Part shown: piece by piece, positions 56,902-64,000 of the stretch
Position numbering within the stretch: position 1 is the first letter of the stretch
Layout: each line of letters begins with the position of its first letter
Source of the DNA: Bacillus sp. FJAT-29814
Lineage (GTDB): Bacteria > Bacillota > Bacilli > Bacillales > Cytobacillaceae
DNA length: 64,000 nucleotides
Direction: 5' to 3'
Assembly (NCBI RefSeq): GCF_001510715.1
Contig: NZ_LMTJ01000001.1
Coordinates: forward strand, 666,471-730,470
Position numbers and translations under genes: made by a program
Notes under the pieces: generated by a model
Databases searched by the model: none
What the model saw: only the letters and a program-made list of their open reading frames with translations
Told to the model about the DNA's origin: nothing

Positions 56902-57042
56902 TTACGACTTTTGATTTTGTTCCGCAGGGTTATTGCCATAACCTGGAACATTTCCGGCATGCTCTTTATGATACTGTGTACCCGAACCATCCGTGTATTT
57001 CCCTTTTTGCTGCTGATTTCGGTTTGCTTGTCGGTTTGCCAT
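56902..57042 (-). CDS. Small hydrophilic protein, possibly spore-associated
   Basis: 46 residues, MANRQANRNQQQKGKYTDGSG then TQYHKEHAGNVPGYGNNP. Rich in Asn/Gln/Gly, like minor spore proteins, and with its own ribosome site (GGGGG) and terminator. No family identified with confidence. Confidence 0.6.
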   Translation of the reverse strand: MANRQANRNQQQKGKYTDGSGTQYHKEHAGNVPGYGNNPAEQNQKS

Positions 57043-57110
57043 TCTTCATACCCCCGCATTTTTATTGGAAAATAACCATCCTTCTCTATTGTTTGCTTTC
57101 TTAACCGGAA

Positions 57111-58079
57111 TTATGATTTTAGATGAAAGGAAGAGCCATCAATGATTTCGACATCATTTCTCGTTTTAATTTCCTCCATCAAATGAAACAAAGCCTCATC
57201 TTTTTTCTTGGCTTCAATCATGCAGTCAATTTGCGGGACGCTTCCTTGAATGACACTGAGAAATTTGAAAAACATGTCTATGTCCACATAATCCGAATGG
57301 TGCCGGAACTCTTTTTCGCTTTTAGGACTGGAAATATGCATCTTTATGGGAAGGTGCGAGTGTTTCCATGTTCCGACAACTCGCTCCCAGTTTTCTTCCC
57401 AATTTGGGTTTTGATGATGGGCCAGGTGATGATGATAATCAAATACCAGCGGAATCTCCAGCTTCTCGCATAAATACAAGGTGTCGTCCAAGGTAAAAGA
57501 GGTATCATCATTTTCGAGCATGATCATTTTTTGAATTCCTTTAGGTACATCCATCCAATTTTCCACAAATCGCTCCAGTGATGTTTCGGTTTCTTTGTAG
57601 TTACCGCCCACATGCATGACACATCGATGGATCGGATTAATGCCCATCCCCCTCAATAGCCTATAATGGAGCTTCAAGGTACGGATGGAATTTTTCAAGT
57701 TCTCCGGCTGAGGAGAGTTGATCAGAACAAAATGGTCCGGATGGAAATCAACTCTTACGTGATGCTCGTTAATGTACTCCCCTAGCTCCTGCAAATCCCG
57801 TTTCAGCGGTTTCAGGTAATCCCAATCAAGGAGCTCCTCATGATTGGCCAGTGGAATCAGCCTTGAGGTCAACCGGTAAAAATGGATCTCCGAGGCGACA
57901 TTATGCCGCATGATTCTTAGAGTATTATGTAAATTTTGTTGTGCAATGCGTTCCAATTTGCGGAGAGCGGCTTCACGATCATCTATTTTTTGGAATTGGG
58001 CAAATGTCATGGTTTTGGAAGGCGAGGCATTTTTCAGTTCCATGCTCATTGCTACATAGCCGAGTCTTACTAGGGTCAT
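57111..58079 (-). CDS. uvsE: UV DNA damage endonuclease
   Basis: 322 residues from ATG 58077-58079 after AGAGGTG. TIM-barrel UVDE features: MTLVRLGYVAMS, RIMRHNVASEIHFYRLTSRLIP, VDFHPDHF, CVMHVGG, LENDD, and FDYHHH, together forming the metal site. It nicks DNA 5' to UV photoproducts. It ends the minus-strand run that includes the HesB-like selenoprotein. Confidence 0.93.
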   Translation of the reverse strand: MTLVRLGYVAMSMELKNASPSKTMTFAQFQKIDDREAALRKLERIAQQNLHNTLRIMRHNVASEIHFYRLTSRLIPLANHEELLDWDYLKPLKRDLQELGEYINEHHVRVDFHPDHFVLINSPQPENLKNSIRTLKLHYRLLRGMGINPIHRCVMHVGGNYKETETSLERFVENWMDVPKGIQKMIMLENDDTSFTLDDTLYLCEKLEIPLVFDYHHHLAHHQNPNWEENWERVVGTWKHSHLPIKMHISSPKSEKEFRHHSDYVDIDMFFKFLSVIQGSVPQIDCMIEAKKKDEALFHLMEEIKTRNDVEIIDGSSFHLKS

Positions 58080-58123
58080 TACTTTCACCTCTTTCCCTTA
58101 GTATGTGAAAGTTTGCCAAAAAA

Positions 58124-58142
58124 AAGAGGCCCTTCAGCCCCT
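58124..58142 (-). terminator. Weak hairpin and T-run after the HesB-like gene
   Basis: On the minus strand AGGGGC / GCCTCT pairs (with one wobble) before eight T. Short, so read-through into uvsE is possible. Confidence 0.5.
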
Positions 58143-58145
58143 AAA

Positions 58146-58433
58146 TTACACTCGCAGGACCTTAAACTGTCCCCCACCCATTATACTTCGGACGTAATCA
58201 AGTTTTGCATCTTGAAAATATATTTGGTCACGTTCATTCACCAAAAACTGAATGCCTTCTATTTCGGTGATTTCATCATTTTCTAAAGCTGACTCCTCCA
58301 GAGTCAGACGCAGCTGCGGACCGCCTCAGCCAATTCCCATTTCGAGGCGGATGAATGGCTTCTTACCTTCATTAATCACATCTTGTACTTCTTCGGTAAT
58401 TTTCGAAATTGCTGCATGTGTTGCTTTAACCAC
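58146..58433 (-). CDS. HesB-like selenoprotein
   Basis: 95 residues from a GTG start 7 nt after AGAGG, when the TGA at 58326-58328 is read as Sec36. The start MVKATHAAISKITEEV leads to RLEMGIG-U-GGPQL, the GxGUGGP motif known from bacterial HesB-like selenoproteins, and the end is FQDAKLDYVRSIMGGGQFKVL. A 7-bp perfect hairpin follows the TGA by 18 nt. HesB/IscA relatives bind Fe-S clusters with Cys; here Sec takes the first position. The role is unknown. It lies between uvsE and a TlpA-like protein. Confidence 0.88.
58289..58307 (-). promoter_or_regulatory. SECIS-like hairpin of the HesB-like gene
   Basis: CTGACTC / GAGTCAG perfect 7-bp stem with a 5-nt loop, 18 nt after the Sec codon. Confidence 0.7.
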
Positions 58434-58512
58434 AATGATCCCTCTTTCCAACACTGATTATTTTTTAGTTTGTAATAAAATGTTTCACGTAAACAAGGAA
58501 GGTTTTTCATCA

Positions 58513-59583
58513 TTAATCAATACTATTGATTAATTCGGTCATCATTCCCTTATCCATTGGCCCGACAATTCGTTTTTGGATGATACCATTTCTATCAATG
58601 AAATAACTCGTGGGAATTGTGAACGCTTGATAGGCATCCCCAACTGCACCTGCCGTATCCAGCACAACCGGAAAGGTTAGACCATAATCCTTCACAAACT
58701 GACCGACTCCGTTTGGATTCTTCTCTGCAGTCGTTAAGTTCACAGCCAGGATTTCGACATCTTTTCCTTTTTGTTCCTGGTAAAATTCCTGCATATGTGG
58801 CATTTCAGCCTTACATGGCGGACACCAAGTAGCCCACAGATTCAGAATTACCTTCTTTCCTTTCAAATCGTTTAAGGCTACTTCATCACCTTCTAAATTT
58901 TTCAATTGAAAATTAGGCGCACGATTTCCCTCTTGAATGCCTATTTCCACAGATTGATCAACAGGATTACTCTTCTGTACAGTTTTCTCAGCTTCAGTCG
59001 GTGCCACAAATCGATCATATGCCAACCATCCGATCAGGCCAGCCAAAACCGTGATGGCCAAGATTTTTTTCACCACTTCAATTGCCTCCTTTGGATCATG
59101 CTTAAATAAAATAAATCCAACGATAAGAATCGAACATATGCTAAAAACAAGGTGAAATGTGCTTTGAACAGGAAATAACCAAAAAGCCATGAAGTAATAT
59201 CCGCCGATGACAGAAAAAATAAACATGATTCCCGATTGCAGGATGAACAAATTGGAGAGGTTCATTCTTCGTGATTTGTACACGAAGTAAAAACTTGCAC
59301 TTAAAGTGGCTATAATTAATCCGTGAGTTCCACCGGTAAAATATAATAAAGACATTGGGCTTTTGATTACCAGTGAAGGTTCTAGAATAACCAAGCTCCC
59401 TTTCCAAACAAAAAACCCTAAAAATAATGTATTTGCGATTAAATCAAGGACCTTTTTATGTATTTCGTTTTCTTGAGTTTGTTTAAGCCACAGTTTAATC
59501 GTAAGTAGCCCTAAAACTAGAGCAATCCCGAGCAAAAGCCATTTTAACGATACCGCCAAAGAACCAATCTGAATGAATTGCAT
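58513..59583 (-). CDS. Polytopic membrane protein with C-terminal TlpA-like thioredoxin domain
   Basis: 356 residues from ATG 59581-59583 after AAGGGGG. Residues about 8-205 contain five to six membrane helices resembling the start of prolipoprotein diacylglyceryl transferase; residues about 225-356 form a TlpA thioredoxin domain with LWATWCPPCKAEMP. It should carry electrons or reduce disulfides outside the membrane. A CstR-like site overlaps its promoter, and the HesB-like selenoprotein follows by 79 bp, so the two may share a transcript. Confidence 0.8.
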   Translation of the reverse strand: MQFIQIGSLAVSLKWLLLGIALVLGLLTIKLWLKQTQENEIHKKVLDLIANTLFLGFFVWKGSLVILEPSLVIKSPMSLLYFTGGTHGLIIATLSASFYFVYKSRRMNLSNLFILQSGIMFIFSVIGGYYFMAFWLFPVQSTFHLVFSICSILIVGFILFKHDPKEAIEVVKKILAITVLAGLIGWLAYDRFVAPTEAEKTVQKSNPVDQSVEIGIQEGNRAPNFQLKNLEGDEVALNDLKGKKVILNLWATWCPPCKAEMPHMQEFYQEQKGKDVEILAVNLTTAEKNPNGVGQFVKDYGLTFPVVLDTAGAVGDAYQAFTIPTSYFIDRNGIIQKRIVGPMDKGMMTELINSID

Positions 59584-59616
59584 GTACGCCCCCTTAATAG
59601 TTTTAATTCTTCTCAT

Positions 59617-59634
59617 TATACTATAAGGGGTATA
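59617..59634 (-). promoter_or_regulatory. CstR-like operator overlapping the tlpA-like promoter
   Basis: TATAC-N8-GTATA dyad with a GGGG tract on the plus strand. A -10 (TATAAT on the minus strand, 59615-59620) overlaps its edge. It agrees with the site at 63566-63583 in 14 of 18 positions and with the reverse of 62902-62919 in 14 of 18. Confidence 0.55.
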
Positions 59635-59684
59635 ACAAGAAAAAAGATATGACTGTAAACAAAAAAGGGCCTACAAAGCCCCTT

Positions 59685-60461
59685 TTATAAGATTTCCAGC
59701 CACGTCTTAATAGCAACTGTTACGATTAAAATCCCCATTACCACTTGCAGCAGCTTTGTATTTATTCTTTTTCCGGAGGAGGCACCGAGTGGTGAAGCAA
59801 TCAAACTGACAATAACCAGAATAATGGACGGCAGAAGGGGAATCTGGCCGGTTGAGATTTTTCCGCTAATAGATCCAATAGATGAAATGAGGGTAATGGC
59901 CAAGGAAGAGGCAATTGTCATTCTTGTCGGTATTTTTAACACCGATAGCATGATCGGTATTAACAGAAATGCCCCGCCAGCCCCGACAATCCCTGCTCCG
60001 ATTCCGACAACGAAGGATAATGTAGCAGCCAGCCATTTATTAAATTTCACTTGATCCAAAGGGATATCATCCAATCCTTTTTTAGGCACGAACATCATAA
60101 TTGCGGCAATTAACGCTAATACCCCATATACAATATTAATGCCACTCTCCGGCATATGTGTGGAGCTATATCCGCCGATAAAACTACCAAGCAACACGCC
60201 GCCACCCATGTAGACAATGAGCGTTTTGTTTAAAAAACCACCTTTACGGTACACCCAAATACCGCCGATAGTTGAAAAGAACACTTGGATGGCCGTTATA
60301 CCGGAAACTTCATGTGCTGTAAAATGGGCGACACCAACTAGTGCAGGTATATATAGAAGCATGGGGAAATTAATAATGGCCCCGCCTATTCCAAGCATCC
60401 CAGAAATAAAAGAACCAATAAATCCAATGATGAAAATCGTCACGATAAAGCCTAATTCCAC
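59685..60461 (-). CDS. TSUP-family sulfur anion permease, copy 2
   Basis: 258 residues from a GTG start 9 nt after AAGGAG. Eight membrane helices with TSUP repeats ([21 protein letters not shown] and [18 protein letters not shown]). The longer frame to 60566 is a fusion with a broken TusA copy and is not the real start. Same length as copy 1 and clearly its duplicate. Likely moves sulfite or thiosulfate. Confidence 0.88.
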   Translation of the reverse strand: MELGFIVTIFIIGFIGSFISGMLGIGGAIINFPMLLYIPALVGVAHFTAHEVSGITAIQVFFSTIGGIWVYRKGGFLNKTLIVYMGGGVLLGSFIGGYSSTHMPESGINIVYGVLALIAAIMMFVPKKGLDDIPLDQVKFNKWLAATLSFVVGIGAGIVGAGGAFLLIPIMLSVLKIPTRMTIASSLAITLISSIGSISGKISTGQIPLLPSIILVIVSLIASPLGASSGKRINTKLLQVVMGILIVTVAIKTWLEIL

Positions 60462-60515
60462 GGTGTTCCACTCCTTAAAATAAGGGAACCCGATTGGCTC
60501 CCTTAATTCAATTAT

Positions 60516-60605
60516 CCCTTTTTTAATCCAGAACTTTAATATACCATTATCTTCTTCATGTTTCACTAATTCGTGTCCGCCTGATTTAGCCCATGCAGGA
60601 AGATC
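60516..60605 (-). pseudogene. Truncated TusA copy
   Basis: The minus strand here encodes [20 protein letters not shown] and then [10 protein letters not shown], nearly identical to the C-terminal third of the intact TusA at 61513-61740. The N-terminal part with the catalytic Cys is missing and the stop after WIKKG is lost, so the frame runs on toward the TSUP gene. It is left over from the duplication that made the second TSUP gene. Confidence 0.85.
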
Positions 60606-60653
60606 ATAAAATAAAAGGTATTATATAAAAATTTATCTGCTTAAAATAAAAAA

Positions 60654-60670
60654 GGGCCTTGAAATGGCCC
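60654..60670 (-). terminator. Terminator after TSUP copy 1
   Basis: GGGCC / GGCCC stem with leftward T-run, between the two TSUP genes. Confidence 0.7.
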
Positions 60671-60682
60671 AATTAGCATTGC

Positions 60683-61459
60683 TTATAGTATATCTATCCA
60701 GATTTTTATGGCTGTTGCCAAAATCAAAAAAGCGAGGATTACCTGGAGGATTTTTGTGTTTATTTTCTTTCCAGCCATCGCTCCCAGCGGTGATGCAATT
60801 AAGCTGGCAATGACCATAATCAATGCAGGCTCAAAATCTACTTGACCAGTTGTAATCTTACCGACCGTTGCACCGATTGAGGAAATGAATGTGATCGCCA
60901 AAGATGATGCAATCGTCATCCGGGTTGGAATTTTTAATACTACCAGCATGATTGGTACCAATAAAAAAGCACCAGCTGCACCTACGATACCTGAACCGAC
61001 CCCAACAATCAAGGCAAGTGAGGCAGCCAGCCATTTATTAAATTTCACTTGATCAAGTGGAATATCATCAATTCCTTTTTTCGGAATAAACATCATGACC
61101 GCGGCAATCAAGGCTAATATCCCATAAACTAAATTTATGCTGCTTTCTGACATTAATCTGGAACCGTACCCTCCAACAAAGCTTCCGATGAGGATACTTG
61201 CGCCCATATAACCAATTAAGCTTTTGTTTAAATAACCCCCTTTCCTATAGGCCCAAACCCCGCCGATGGTGGCGAAAAACACCTGTACGGCACTTATCCC
61301 TGATACCTCATGCGCAGAGAACGCAGCTACTCCCAACAGTGGCGGAATATATAAAAGCATTGGGTATTTAATGATCGAACCGCCAATTCCCAGCATTCCC
61401 GAAATATAGGAACCAATAAAACCAATTAAGAAAATCGTAATGATAAAACCAAAATCCAC
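60683..61459 (-). CDS. TSUP-family sulfur anion permease, copy 1
   Basis: 258 residues from a GTG start after AAAGGGG. Repeats [21 protein letters not shown] and [18 protein letters not shown] are the TSUP (TauE) signature. It follows tusA by 53 bp, with an inter-gene AAGGGAACC-type hairpin that is also present in the duplicated copy. In related clusters it exports the sulfite or thiosulfate made by persulfide dioxygenase. Confidence 0.9.
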   Translation of the reverse strand: MDFGFIITIFLIGFIGSYISGMLGIGGSIIKYPMLLYIPPLLGVAAFSAHEVSGISAVQVFFATIGGVWAYRKGGYLNKSLIGYMGASILIGSFVGGYGSRLMSESSINLVYGILALIAAVMMFIPKKGIDDIPLDQVKFNKWLAASLALIVGVGSGIVGAAGAFLLVPIMLVVLKIPTRMTIASSLAITFISSIGATVGKITTGQVDFEPALIMVIASLIASPLGAMAGKKINTKILQVILAFLILATAIKIWIDIL

Positions 61460-61512
61460 GATGTTTCACCCCTTTAAAATAAGGGAACCGTACTTGGTCC
61501 CCTTATGACTAT

Positions 61513-61740
61513 TTAACCTTTCTTAATCCAAAATTTAAGTGTGCCGTTCTCTTCTTCATGTTTCACTAATTCGTGTCCGCCTGATTTCGCCCAGGCAGTA
61601 AGATCGTTTTTTGCTCCTTTATCTGTTGCATGGATTTCCAGTATTTGCCCCGACTCCAAATCATTCATTGCTTTTCTTGTTTTTACGATTGGCATTGGGC
61701 AAGCCAATCCTTTTGCATCCAAGAATTTATTTGCTTCCAT
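61513..61740 (-). CDS. TusA-family sulfur carrier protein
   Basis: 75 residues: LDAKGLACPMPIVKTRKAM with the sulfur-carrying Cys13, and the C-terminal [15 protein letters not shown]. It hands sulfane sulfur between partners. GGAGGAG precedes the ATG. Its neighbours on both sides are persulfide and sulfite genes, so it belongs to this detoxification unit, not to tRNA thiolation. Confidence 0.9.
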   Translation of the reverse strand: MEANKFLDAKGLACPMPIVKTRKAMNDLESGQILEIHATDKGAKNDLTAWAKSGGHELVKHEEENGTLKFWIKKG

Positions 61741-61766
61741 TTAAATCTCCTCCTAAAGTGTTAAAT

Positions 61767-62894
61767 TTATCGAACTGCACAGCGATTTGGTCCAATTTCC
61801 ATTTCACGTTGTTTTTCTTCATCAGGGTTTATTTTCCCCATATTCGTTTCACGGATTTCTTGATAAGCATTTGGCTGTGGCGGGAGATTTTCCGTCACAA
61901 GCTTACGGAATTCATTTTCATCTTCAATATTTAAGCCATGGTTTTTAGTAAACAGTGTACCAAGCTTTTCAGACACACTACCATCTTCGTTCAACTCTTC
62001 AATAATCATAAAGTGTGCTGGAAGAACAATCAGTTCCTCAGATAGCTCTCTGTAGCGTTTATATAAACTTTCGCGCAAATCACCGACCCAATCCTGTGCC
62101 AAACCAGCTAAATCCGGCCTTCCAATCGAGTCAATGAATAGGATATCGCCTGAAAGTAAGTACTTCTCATCCACAATAAATGAAGTGGAACCAATTGTAT
62201 GACCAGGAGAGTAGAGTGCTTGAATATTAATTTTCACTGAACCAATCTCCACGTCATTGCCATCTTCCAAAGGCTGATAGGAAAATGTGACTTCCGTTGC
62301 ATCCTTTGGTGGGAGCCAATAAGCAGCGCCAGTTTTTTCAGCAATACTTCTGCCGCCAGAAATATGGTCGGCATGTAAATGTGTATCAAATACATGGGTA
62401 ATTTTTGCACCAATCTTGTTAGCAAATTCAAAGTATACATCTGTCATCCGAGTAGCATCAATGAGTGCCGCTTCTCCGTTTGAAACAACCATGTAGGACA
62501 GACATCCTTTACCAATGCGGACAAATTGGTATAGCTCTCCGCCATCTGTTAAATCCCCTACCTTAACTGGTTCTAAGTATTCACTCCAAGCCTTCATGCC
62601 GCCTTCAAGGTAGGAAACGGTTAACCCAACATCAGAAAGCATCTCCGCCACCATGACGGATGACCCTTCCTTTGCACAGACAACCAGAACATCCTGATCG
62701 GAAGGAATTTTCTCAAGAATCTCATCTACGCCATCAAGCAATTCAAAATACGGGATATTCAGATGTTCGACGTTTTCCCCTTCAATTTTCCAATCTTTAA
62801 AGTCACTTTCATTTCGGACATCCAGGATAAATAATTCTTGTTTATTAAATATCTTTTGTGTTACTTCTTTTGAACTCATAGCTTTCATAGTCAT
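61767..62894 (-). CDS. Rhodanese - persulfide dioxygenase fusion (CstB-like)
   Basis: 375 residues. N-terminal rhodanese domain (about 5-105) with active C73 in VVCAKEGSS; metallo-beta-lactamase domain with H172, H174, D176 and H177 ([11 protein letters not shown]), then [15 protein letters not shown] and LPAHF, like ETHE1. It should oxidise persulfide to sulfite and transfer sulfur to make thiosulfate. Staphylococcal CstB has the same activities in a different domain order. The C-terminus has a further Cys (GPNRCAVR). Confidence 0.88.
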   Translation of the reverse strand: MTMKAMSSKEVTQKIFNKQELFILDVRNESDFKDWKIEGENVEHLNIPYFELLDGVDEILEKIPSDQDVLVVCAKEGSSVMVAEMLSDVGLTVSYLEGGMKAWSEYLEPVKVGDLTDGGELYQFVRIGKGCLSYMVVSNGEAALIDATRMTDVYFEFANKIGAKITHVFDTHLHADHISGGRSIAEKTGAAYWLPPKDATEVTFSYQPLEDGNDVEIGSVKINIQALYSPGHTIGSTSFIVDEKYLLSGDILFIDSIGRPDLAGLAQDWVGDLRESLYKRYRELSEELIVLPAHFMIIEELNEDGSVSEKLGTLFTKNHGLNIEDENEFRKLVTENLPPQPNAYQEIRETNMGKINPDEEKQREMEIGPNRCAVR

Positions 62895-62901
62895 TTTTAA
62901 A

Positions 62902-62919
62902 ATTACCCCCTAGAGTATA
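62902..62919 (-). promoter_or_regulatory. CstR-like site before the persulfide dioxygenase
   Basis: ATTACCCCCTAGAGTATA on the plus strand; 14 of 18 positions agree with the reverse complement of the site at 59617-59634, including the CCCC tract and GTATA. Its symmetry is weaker, and it overlaps the ribosome site, so confidence is lower. Confidence 0.35.
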
Positions 62920-62978
62920 TTTTATTTCAAAAAAATTTGTCTCATTATAACAGCGATAGAATGCCAGATGCTATTTCT

Positions 62979-63548
62979 TTAAATACCAGTGGTTTTTCCG
63001 GACCATTCACTCATACCTGGGACGACATTCACAACATTGGCGAAACCCTTCTCTACTAACTTTTGTGCAGCCATATCACTGCGGTTCCCTGTCCGACAGA
63101 CGACAAAAATTTTGTCTTCGTTATTTAATTCCTCCATGCGGTTTTCCAATTCCCCCAAAGGAATGCAAATGGCATTTGGAATATGGTTAAACGCATATTC
63201 TGCAGCTTCTCTCACATCAAGAACAACGACCTTTTCATTGGCTTCTAGCTTGGCTTCAAGCTCATCATTAGTAATGACATGTGGATGCTTTTTTTCCAAT
63301 GTCTCATTTTGGGAGGACTTTCGTAAATAGTGCTTTAAAACTTGACCTTCCTCCAAGGTGCCTAAATATTGATGCCCCGTACTTTCTGCCCATGCCTTCA
63401 TATCGGCCTTTGAACCTTTGTCAGTTGCTTGCACCTCTAACACAAGACCAGCTTCCAAATCCTTCATTGCCTTTTTTGTTTTAACAATGGGCATTGGACA
63501 TGCCAACCCTTTTGCATCCAGTATCACATTTGCCTTTATGTTTTCCAT
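62979..63548 (-). CDS. TusA-rhodanese fusion (CstA-like)
   Basis: 189 residues: TusA domain (1-75) with C17 in GLACPMP, and a rhodanese domain (about 90-189) with C151 in VVCRTGNRSD. It probably relays sulfane sulfur within one chain, as CstA does in staphylococci, though that protein also has a DsrE part. GGAGG precedes the ATG. A dyad overlaps its promoter. Confidence 0.9.
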   Translation of the reverse strand: MENIKANVILDAKGLACPMPIVKTKKAMKDLEAGLVLEVQATDKGSKADMKAWAESTGHQYLGTLEEGQVLKHYLRKSSQNETLEKKHPHVITNDELEAKLEANEKVVVLDVREAAEYAFNHIPNAICIPLGELENRMEELNNEDKIFVVCRTGNRSDMAAQKLVEKGFANVVNVVPGMSEWSGKTTGI

Positions 63549-63565
63549 TGTATAACCTCCAATTA

Positions 63566-63583
63566 TATACCAATACGGGTATA
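63566..63583 (-). promoter_or_regulatory. CstR-like operator before the TusA-rhodanese gene
   Basis: TATACCAATACGGGTATA, a TATAC-N8-GTATA dyad. The -10 element (TATAAT on the minus strand, 63562-63567) overlaps its edge, the same arrangement as at 59617-59634. Confidence 0.6.
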
Positions 63584-63598
63584 TTTTTTGATAATATT

Positions 63599-63895
63599 TT
63601 ACTCGACATTACCTTCCCAAGCCATCATGCCACCAGTCATATTTATGACATTGTAGCCATGATATTCAAGAAATTGTACTGCGCGGGCACTTCGGGCGCC
63701 TGAACGGCAAACGATAATATATTCCTTCGCCTTATCCAGTTCATGCATAAGGAACTCTAACAGTCCCAAGCGGATATTCTTTGCACCTGGAATTTTTCCG
63801 GTTTTAACCTCATCTACTTCACGCACATCAATGATATTTAATTCTTTGCCTTCAGCCAATGATGTTTCTACTTCTTTTGCACTTATTTCTCTCAT
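63599..63895 (-). CDS. Single-domain rhodanese
   Basis: 98 residues with active C63 in IVCRSGARSARA and the substrate-binding DVREVDEV. A sulfurtransferase at the head of the sulfane-sulfur cluster. GGAGG lies before the ATG. Any regulator gene would lie beyond the window end. Confidence 0.88.
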   Translation of the reverse strand: MREISAKEVETSLAEGKELNIIDVREVDEVKTGKIPGAKNIRLGLLEFLMHELDKAKEYIIVCRSGARSARAVQFLEYHGYNVINMTGGMMAWEGNVE

Positions 63896-63954
63896 TGTTC
63901 ACTTTACCTCCTTCAAAATATGACCAGGCGGCATCACCACCGCCATTTATATTT

Positions 63955-63969
63955 AGGGGGCTTCCCCCT
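63955..63969. promoter_or_regulatory. GC-rich palindrome upstream of the rhodanese gene
   Basis: AGGGGG-CTT-CCCCCT lies about 60 bp before the rhodanese start. It could be an operator half of the CsoR/CstR type, which bind G-tract palindromes, or the terminator of a gene beyond the window. Confidence 0.35.
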
Positions 63970-64000
63970 GTCAGTGATTAGATAAATAGGTTAACATTTC

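Noticed and set aside
59685..60566. A 293-residue TSUP protein with a soluble N-terminal extension
   Set aside because: The extension is the tail of a broken TusA copy plus a former intergenic hairpin; a GTG with its own ribosome site gives the normal 258 residues.

Overview
The window looks like part of the chromosome of a spore-forming member of the Bacillaceae. Small acid-soluble spore proteins (sspN, sspO, sspP, tlp), coat proteins (CotF-like, cotM), a GerPA/GerPF-like protein and a guanine riboswitch in front of xpt-pbuX all point there. As I remember it, the order acnA, tlp, yneN, yneP, yneQ, plsY, yneT, parE, parC follows the replication-terminus region of Bacillus subtilis. Nearly all genes from 1.7 to 8.7 kb run rightward and all genes from 8.8 to 23.3 kb run leftward. 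This is expected if replication forks meet near 8.8 kb, where a XerS-like recombinase gene is followed by a dif-like palindrome.

Layout. 0-1.6 kb: end of an unknown gene, a 52-bp tandem repeat array and three small leftward genes, two of them coat-F-like. 1.7-8.8 kb: Lon-like protease, acyl-CoA ligase under a cre site, a probable type I toxin-antitoxin locus, two tiny membrane proteins, recombinase and dif-like site. 8.8-23.3 kb: glycosyltransferase, a MarR-controlled heterodimeric ABC exporter, a secreted protein, parC/parE, yneT, a histidine-kinase-like protein lacking its phospho-acceptor His, and a GH18 protein. 23.4-36.3 kb: plsY, CapA and CPBP proteins, yneQ/yneP with a two-domain AAA ATPase, spore and Fur-regulated-type small proteins, yneN, an ABC-F protein with a structured leader, and aconitase.

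36.3-50.5 kb is the most distinctive part. selA lies between sspP and cotM. Next come a SelW-like gene with an in-frame TGA (CxxU) and a divergent selD that itself has an in-frame TGA at the catalytic position. Threonine catabolism (kbl-tdh), xanthine salvage, another ABC-F gene and a PhnD/PhnC/PhnE-type ABC transporter, possibly for a selenium oxyanion, follow. A third selenoprotein gene, HesB-like, is at 58.1-58.4 kb. Each of the three TGA codons is followed within 12-18 nt by a perfect hairpin of the bacterial SECIS kind. selB and selC were not found in the window, so the decoding set must be completed elsewhere.

50.6-64 kb: a BceRS-BceAB-type peptide-antibiotic module, an MFS exporter, uvsE, the HesB-like selenoprotein, a membrane-anchored TlpA-like thioredoxin, and a sulfane-sulfur cluster: rhodanese, TusA-rhodanese fusion, rhodanese-persulfide dioxygenase fusion, TusA, and two duplicated TSUP permeases with a broken TusA copy between them. 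Three related TATAC-N8-GTATA-type sites suggest that a CstR-like persulfide sensor controls this cluster and the adjoining TlpA/HesB genes, which would link sulfane sulfur handling to a selenoprotein.

All identifications are from reading the sequence and from memory of the families; no database search was run.
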